Notes under the pieces: generated by a model
The model's database searches: none
Seen by the model: only the letters and a program-made list of their open reading frames with translations
Told to the model about the DNA's origin: nothing
In this document: one piece after another, positions 60,056 through 64,000 of the stretch
Layout of the letters: each line of letters begins with the position of its first letter
Numbering within the stretch: position 1 is the first letter of the stretch
NCBI RefSeq assembly: GCF_003336675.1
Contig: NZ_QPII01000005.1
Location: forward strand, 196,776-260,775
Origin: Billgrantia montanilacus
GTDB taxonomy: Bacteria > Pseudomonadota > Gammaproteobacteria > Pseudomonadales > Halomonadaceae
Reading direction: 5' to 3'
Length of the DNA: 64,000 bases
Position numbers and translations under genes: made by a program

Positions 60056-62554
60056 TCAAGCTGACGCGTTGTTGCCAAGCATGGCCAGAAATTCATTCGG
60101 TGGCATCGGTCGGCCAAACAGATAGCCTTGATACAAGCTGCATCCCAAACCGGCGAGAACCGAGCGCTGAGTTTCTGTTTCGACCCCTTCGGCGATCACG
60201 GACATCTCCAGGCTTTTTGCCAAGGCGATGATGCTGGCGGCGATGGGCGTCGACTGTGTGTCGTGACTCAGGTCGCGGACGAAAGCGACGTCTATCTTGA
60301 GCGTATCCAGGGGTAGCGACTTGAGATAGGCCATGGAGGAGTAGCCGGTCCCGAAGTCATCCAGTGCGAAGCGGATGCCCTGGCGCCGCAGCAGGGTCAT
60401 CTTTTCGATGGTCCCCTGTGGGTCGCTAAGCAATAGGGACTCGGTAAGCTCCAGGGTCAAACACGCTGGGTCAGCGCCATGACGACCAATGGCTGAGAGA
60501 ACCTGATTCACGAAGTCTGGTTGCTGAAATTGACGCACGCTCACGTTCAGGGACAGCTTCAGCGTGCGCAGCTCTGGCTGCTGGCGCCACTCTCCCAGCA
60601 ACCGACACCCTTCCTGCAGAACCCAGTTGCCAAGTGGCAGGATCAGGCCACTCTCCTCAGCCAGCGGAATGAAACTCCCTGGGGATATTTGGCCGCGCCT
60701 GGGATGTTGCCAGCGGATCAGGGCTTCAGCGCCTACCACTCCTTGCACGGCATCCACTTGGGGCTGCAGGTGCAGGTGGAATTCATCGCTGTCGATAGCG
60801 AGGCGAAGTTCGCGCTCGAGAGCAAGGCGCTCCTCCAACTCCCTCTCCAGTGCGGGACAGAACAGCCGAGGAAGACCGTTGCGCTCACGCTTGGCCTCCA
60901 GCATGGCCAGGCCGGCGCGCTTGAATAGGTGTGCGGTCCCTCCCCCTTGGTGGGGCGAGAAGATCAGCATGCCGACATTGATTCGACACGGATAGGTGTG
61001 GCCTTGGAGCTGGTAGTCCGCGGTAAGAGAGGCCACGACGCGCTCGGTAAGGTCGTGTGCTTCGCGTTCGGCGGTGGGCCGATCCCGCGTCGAAAGTGGG
61101 GTCAGTAGGGCAAATTCATTCCCATCTAGCCGTGCCGCGAACAGATCGTTGCTGGCCCAGCCACGCAGACGAGCTGCCAGCTGGCGTAGCATCTCGTCTC
61201 CGACGTCCTGCCCCAGGCTATCATTGAGAAATTTGAAGCGGTCAATGTCGAACAGCACCAACAGAGCCAATGAGCTGGCGGACTCGCGGTGATTCTCGGA
61301 CCCATCCAATCGTTCCTGCAGGGCTCGTCGGTTGGGCAGCTCGGTCAGAAAATCATGGTAGGCAAGATACAATATCCGCTGCTGGGCTAATTGCTCGGCC
61401 GAGCGGTCGCTGATCAGCGCTACGTAGTCTCGTTCTTCACTGTCGGCGTAGCGCACGCGGCTGACGCTCAACCAGGCAGGGAAGGATTTACCATTTCGGT
61501 GCTTGGCCTCGATCAGGCCGCTCCACTCGCCTTTCTCTGCCAGGGCTTGCCCGATACGCAGATTTAACGCCCGGCTGTCATCGACATACGCCAACTCCCA
61601 TAGGGAGCGGCCAGTCGTGCCTTCATTCTCTAATCCCAGCAATTTCTCGAAAGCCATGTTGCAGAGTCGAATGCGGGCCCTGTCATCGAATAGCACAACC
61701 CCATCGCGTAGCGCCGAGATCACCTCCAGCAGTTGGGTTCGCGTCATATGCTGGTGTTGCTCGCTGGCTTTCAGGCGGCGCTGCACCCGAGTGGCGACGA
61801 TGGTGAGCAGGGCTATCAGCAAGGCGCTTCCGCTGATCAGGTAGATCAGCCAGTTCGACTCATGAGTCATCGGCGGCGCCGCTGTGGCGCCAGGTAGAGG
61901 CACGAACCAGGCCGCCTGCATGGCCACGTAGTGCATGCCGCTGATGGCCAGCGATACGCATAACGCCGAGATAAGGGCGCCGGTTCGAGAGCTCTGCCGA
62001 CCCGACTCCTGGCGGCACAGGCGGTAGGCATAGACGCTCAGGATGCCGAGGGCGATGGCCACGCCCAGCGATATCAGGAACAGGCCGAGGGAGTGATGGA
62101 GCGCCGCTGGCATGCGCATGGAGGCCATGCCGGTGTAATGCATGAGGCCGATGCCGAGACCTAGCCCGGCCCCGGCCAGCAGCGAGGTGCGGTGGGGTGG
62201 GACTTGCTGGCGGGATAGCACCAGCATGACCGCAAAACTGCCCAGTATGGCGGGAATCATCGACAACCCGGTCAGCGCCGGGGCGTGGGTTACCCTAAAA
62301 TCGAGCCGGTAGGCATGCATGCCAGTGAAGTGCATGCTCCATACTCCAAGGCCCATTACACTGGCCCCGCTAGCCAACCACAGCCAGCGCCAGCTGGCTC
62401 GCCGGGCGGTGCCAACGAGATTGATGATGTCCAGGCCGGTATAGGCGGCTGCCAGCGCGACGGCCCACGATACCAACACAAGGGGAAAATAGTGCTCGCC
62501 CTGGATGGCGCCCAGGGCATGAGGGTCAATCACGAGATGGGTAAGTATCGTCAT
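60056..62554 (-). CDS. MHYT-PAS-GGDEF-EAL cyclic-di-GMP phosphodiesterase, likely
   Basis: An 832-residue inner-membrane protein. Seven hydrophobic segments (1-260) carry three MHYT-type motifs (SMHFTGMHAY, LMHYTGMASM, GMHYVAMQ), a presumed copper/gas sensor. A PAS domain (about 275-400) is followed by GGDEF and EAL domains. The cyclase motif is degenerate, DGNEF (477-481) instead of GGDEF, so cyclase activity is probably lost. The EAL motif is intact (E610), with DDFGTGYSSM and the downstream KIDVAF. The protein should therefore degrade c-di-GMP, with the GGDEF domain perhaps binding GTP. Confidence 0.92.
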   Translation of the reverse strand: MTILTHLVIDPHALGAIQGEHYFPLVLVSWAVALAAAYTGLDIINLVGTARRASWRWLWLASGASVMGLGVWSMHFTGMHAYRLDFRVTHAPALTGLSMIPAILGSFAVMLVLSRQQVPPHRTSLLAGAGLGLGIGLMHYTGMASMRMPAALHHSLGLFLISLGVAIALGILSVYAYRLCRQESGRQSSRTGALISALCVSLAISGMHYVAMQAAWFVPLPGATAAPPMTHESNWLIYLISGSALLIALLTIVATRVQRRLKASEQHQHMTRTQLLEVISALRDGVVLFDDRARIRLCNMAFEKLLGLENEGTTGRSLWELAYVDDSRALNLRIGQALAEKGEWSGLIEAKHRNGKSFPAWLSVSRVRYADSEERDYVALISDRSAEQLAQQRILYLAYHDFLTELPNRRALQERLDGSENHRESASSLALLVLFDIDRFKFLNDSLGQDVGDEMLRQLAARLRGWASNDLFAARLDGNEFALLTPLSTRDRPTAEREAHDLTERVVASLTADYQLQGHTYPCRINVGMLIFSPHQGGGTAHLFKRAGLAMLEAKRERNGLPRLFCPALERELEERLALERELRLAIDSDEFHLHLQPQVDAVQGVVGAEALIRWQHPRRGQISPGSFIPLAEESGLILPLGNWVLQEGCRLLGEWRQQPELRTLKLSLNVSVRQFQQPDFVNQVLSAIGRHGADPACLTLELTESLLLSDPQGTIEKMTLLRRQGIRFALDDFGTGYSSMAYLKSLPLDTLKIDVAFVRDLSHDTQSTPIAASIIALAKSLEMSVIAEGVETETQRSVLAGLGCSLYQGYLFGRPMPPNEFLAMLGNNASA

Positions 62555-63108
62555 GCAGTATTCATCGGCAGCGCTCGCGGATTACTGAGGGACAAAAAGA
62601 GTCATTGATGACAATGGGAGGCAGCCGGAAACGAGCGCGCATCTCCAAAAAATGCAAGGGAACGTCCCAGGAAGAGGTGCCATTCAGGCAGGTGAGGCCA
62701 CCGTGGCTTTCGTGGAAGCTGCAAGCCGCCAAACAGGCAACCCACCCAGGGAATCCGCGATGACCGACAGGAGCATGGCACTATCGGTGCTGCTTGAAAA
62801 GTAACACGGCTGGTCGATGCGGTGCTGGAGCAGGCTGATGAAGGGCAGGCCAGCCGCCGGTACCGGGGCTGGCCCCGGCGACCAAGGAGTCGATCACGAC
62901 GGTAGGGACATTCAGTCCTGCCTCGTATCGAAAAGATCGCCGAGATCCCGGTCGTCACTATCCAGCCGGAAAGTGGCGCGGGGCGGGTCGAAGTCCTCCT
63001 GTTCGCCGATCACTTCGCCCGCCTGCGAGATGATGATGCTGCGCTTCTCGGCAAAGCAGTAGTGATAGCGTTTGATCTAGTCGTAGCTCCTGGTTCAGGT
63101 TCATCGTT
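62555..63108. other. Poorly coding region with a possible decayed small gene
   Basis: About 550 bases. The only coding hint is on the minus strand at 62912-63076, a 55-codon frame reading KRYHYCFAEKRSIIISQAGE and ending DDRDLGDLFDTRQD. A TAG stands just before it and the nearest upstream ATG (about 63105) is in another frame, so it looks like a frameshifted small gene. No other feature is supported. Confidence 0.35.
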
Positions 63109-63342
63109 CTACCGCCTTTGCGGCATCTGCTGTTCACCGGGCGTCACGCGGTTCGTAGCGGCTTGCGCCGTCCGGTCTCCGGCCAGCATGACGTCGTTGC
63201 GCAGCTCCCGACGTACGATGTCATCCTGGGCCAGGCGGTGGCCCGTCAGAGTATCCGCAAGTCGCCCATCCGGCAGGGCGGGTGGCCCACCAGCGGCAGC
63301 GAAAAGAGGGAGCTCATGCGAGAGGCGGTTGTGAGGTGTCAT
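63109..63342 (-). CDS. Small unknown protein
   Basis: A 77-residue frame from ATG 63342 with GGAGA six bases upstream. The sequence (SHELPLFAAAGGPPALPDG, then HRLAQDDIVRRELRNDVMLA) has no recognised domain. The good ribosome site is the main support. Confidence 0.35.
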   Translation of the reverse strand: MTPHNRLSHELPLFAAAGGPPALPDGRLADTLTGHRLAQDDIVRRELRNDVMLAGDRTAQAATNRVTPGEQQMPQRR

Positions 63343-63405
63343 GGCTGTCTCCTGTTCCCCTGGTGTGATCGGCAAGCGCCGACCCAGGGGAGTGGAGTCG
63401 CACGC

Positions 63406-63455
63406 CGCTTTAGCTGCATTTCTATTCCGCCCGCAAGTTGGTGCTTAAATCGGCG
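63406..63455 (+). repeat. Intergenic repeat, copy 1
   Basis: A 50-base unit starting CGCTTTAGCTGCATTT, with CCGCCCGCAAG in the middle and AAATCGGCG at the end; the second copy is at 63517-63565. Confidence 0.7.
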
Positions 63456-63473
63456 GTGGCCAGAAGGCCGGAC

Positions 63474-63506
63474 AACAAAAACCCGCTCAGCGAATGCTAA
63501 AGCGGG
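63474..63506 (-). terminator. Minus-strand hairpin terminator between the repeats
   Basis: Stem CCCGCT / AGCGGG (63482-63487 and 63501-63506) followed on the minus strand by a T-rich run (TTTTTG). No minus-strand gene ends here, so it might terminate a short non-coding RNA or be a relic. Confidence 0.5.
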
Positions 63507-63516
63507 CCTCTGGCGT

Positions 63517-63565
63517 CGCTTTAGCTGCATTTTTAGAGCGCCCGCAAGCTGAGTTCAAATCGGCG
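63517..63565 (+). repeat. Intergenic repeat, copy 2
   Basis: Second copy of the 50-base unit (49 bases here), with the same ends and a diverged middle (about 75-80 percent identity by eye). Confidence 0.7.
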
Positions 63566-63673
63566 CTTCCAGCACAGTAACCAGCCTGCCCATGCAGTGT
63601 CAATTCCGATCTCCGCCAGCAGGTCACCCCAACTACACTCCAAGATCAGGACTTGCACAGCAATGGAGTTGCT

Positions 63674-64000
63674 ATGAAACACTTCGAGAAGACCAAGCAT
63701 GTGGGCCACCGAAGCTTTATCATGCTGGCTCGGCTAGCCCGCTACGAGTTCGCGGCACTACTGTGCGTCCTGATACTTTTCGGAGGAGTCTGGGGGTTCG
63801 TCGAACTGGCCGATGAAGTATCCGAGGGTGACATCCAGAGCATCGATGAGACCCTGCTGCTCTCCCTACGCAACCCTGCCGATTACACAGACCCGCTCGG
63901 CCCTGGCTGGGTAGAGGAGTTGGGGCGGGATTTTACTGCACTCGGCGGTGTCGGAGTGCTCGTACTGATCTCGCTCGGCGCCCTGGGCTACCTGCTACTC
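63674..64000 (+). CDS. PAP2-type membrane phosphatase, N-terminal part (3' end outside window)
   Basis: The first 109 codons only. ATG 63674 has GGAG five bases upstream. A cytoplasmic basic start leads to a transmembrane helix (FAALLCVLILFGGVWGFVEL), then a loop with SIDETLLLSLRNPADYTDPL typical of PAP2/BcrC-like phosphatases, and a second helix (GVLVLISLGALGYLLL) at the window edge. The catalytic motifs (KxxxxxxRP, PSGH, SRxxxxxHxxxD) lie beyond the window, so the call rests on the N-terminal pattern. Confidence 0.75.
   Translation, partial: MKHFEKTKHVGHRSFIMLARLARYEFAALLCVLILFGGVWGFVELADEVSEGDIQSIDETLLLSLRNPADYTDPLGPGWVEELGRDFTALGGVGVLVLISLGALGYLLL

Noticed and set aside
62602-62958. Minus-strand frame of 118 codons
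   Set aside because: Pro/Ser/Arg-rich without a ribosome site or family resemblance, and overlapping a better, though decayed, minus-strand frame.
1-64000. CRISPR array
   Set aside because: No regularly spaced short repeats were seen. The tRNA array and the repeat pair at 63406-63565 are the only tandem patterns, and neither fits.

Overview
The window is GC-rich chromosomal DNA of a gammaproteobacterium. Housekeeping protein sequences (TrmA, a 1,600-residue NAD-glutamate dehydrogenase, RMF, a fused RlmKL, PdxB, QueF, AlaA) look most like Halomonadaceae (Halomonas or close relatives). That assignment is by eye, not by search.

Core region, 1-24474. This carries the end of murI, trmA, NAD-glutamate dehydrogenase, pyrD, rmf, rlmL with a small glutaredoxin-like gene, a large periplasmic-sensor GGDEF/EAL protein, pdxB, htpX, alaA, a YlqF-type GTPase and msrB. 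It continues with a Glu/Gly tRNA cluster (three pairs plus a broken tRNA-Gly), a YadG/YadH-like ABC exporter overlapping queF, a nitroreductase, a thioesterase-like gene and tRNA-Ser(GGA). These regions are ordinary.

Genomic island, about 24461-58748 (34 kb). It sits at the 3' end of tRNA-Ser. A 55-bp direct repeat with one mismatch bounds it (24461-24515 and 58694-58748). A P4-type tyrosine integrase lies just inside the right end, and paired 10-bp repeats that look like integrase arm sites lie near both ends. From left to right it holds: (a) a four-gene operon of an all-helical GASH-like protein, two P-loop GTPases and a GAP1-like protein ending in a CHAT caspase-like protease, which I read as a GTPase-controlled, protease-executed conflict system; (b) a plasmid-like DNA processing set (RadC/JAB, YqaJ nuclease, ERF annealing protein, DUF932 protein); (c) an AlpA regulator and an inovirus-Gp2/YfjJ-like protein; (d) a tightly packed operon of SNF2 helicase, type III-like methyltransferase, zeta-toxin-like kinase, small partner and type III-like helicase-nuclease; (e) AT-rich accessory genes including an exported Cys-rich protein, a DUF726-type alpha/beta hydrolase, Cys-rich small proteins, a WYL regulator and a DUF2201-like protein; (f) IS21 and IS3 remnants and three broken copies of the integrase 3' end. 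The remnants suggest the island grew by repeated insertion and decay. There are no phage structural genes and no conjugation genes.

Right core flank, 58749-64000. This holds a small unknown gene, a pirin-like protein, an MHYT-PAS-GGDEF-EAL protein with a degenerate GGDEF motif, a poorly coding stretch with a repeat pair, and the start of a PAP2-type membrane phosphatase cut by the window edge.

The best candidate for an undescribed system is the GTPase/CHAT operon at 25002-30866. The second is the SNF2/methyltransferase/kinase/Res operon at 38655-49168.
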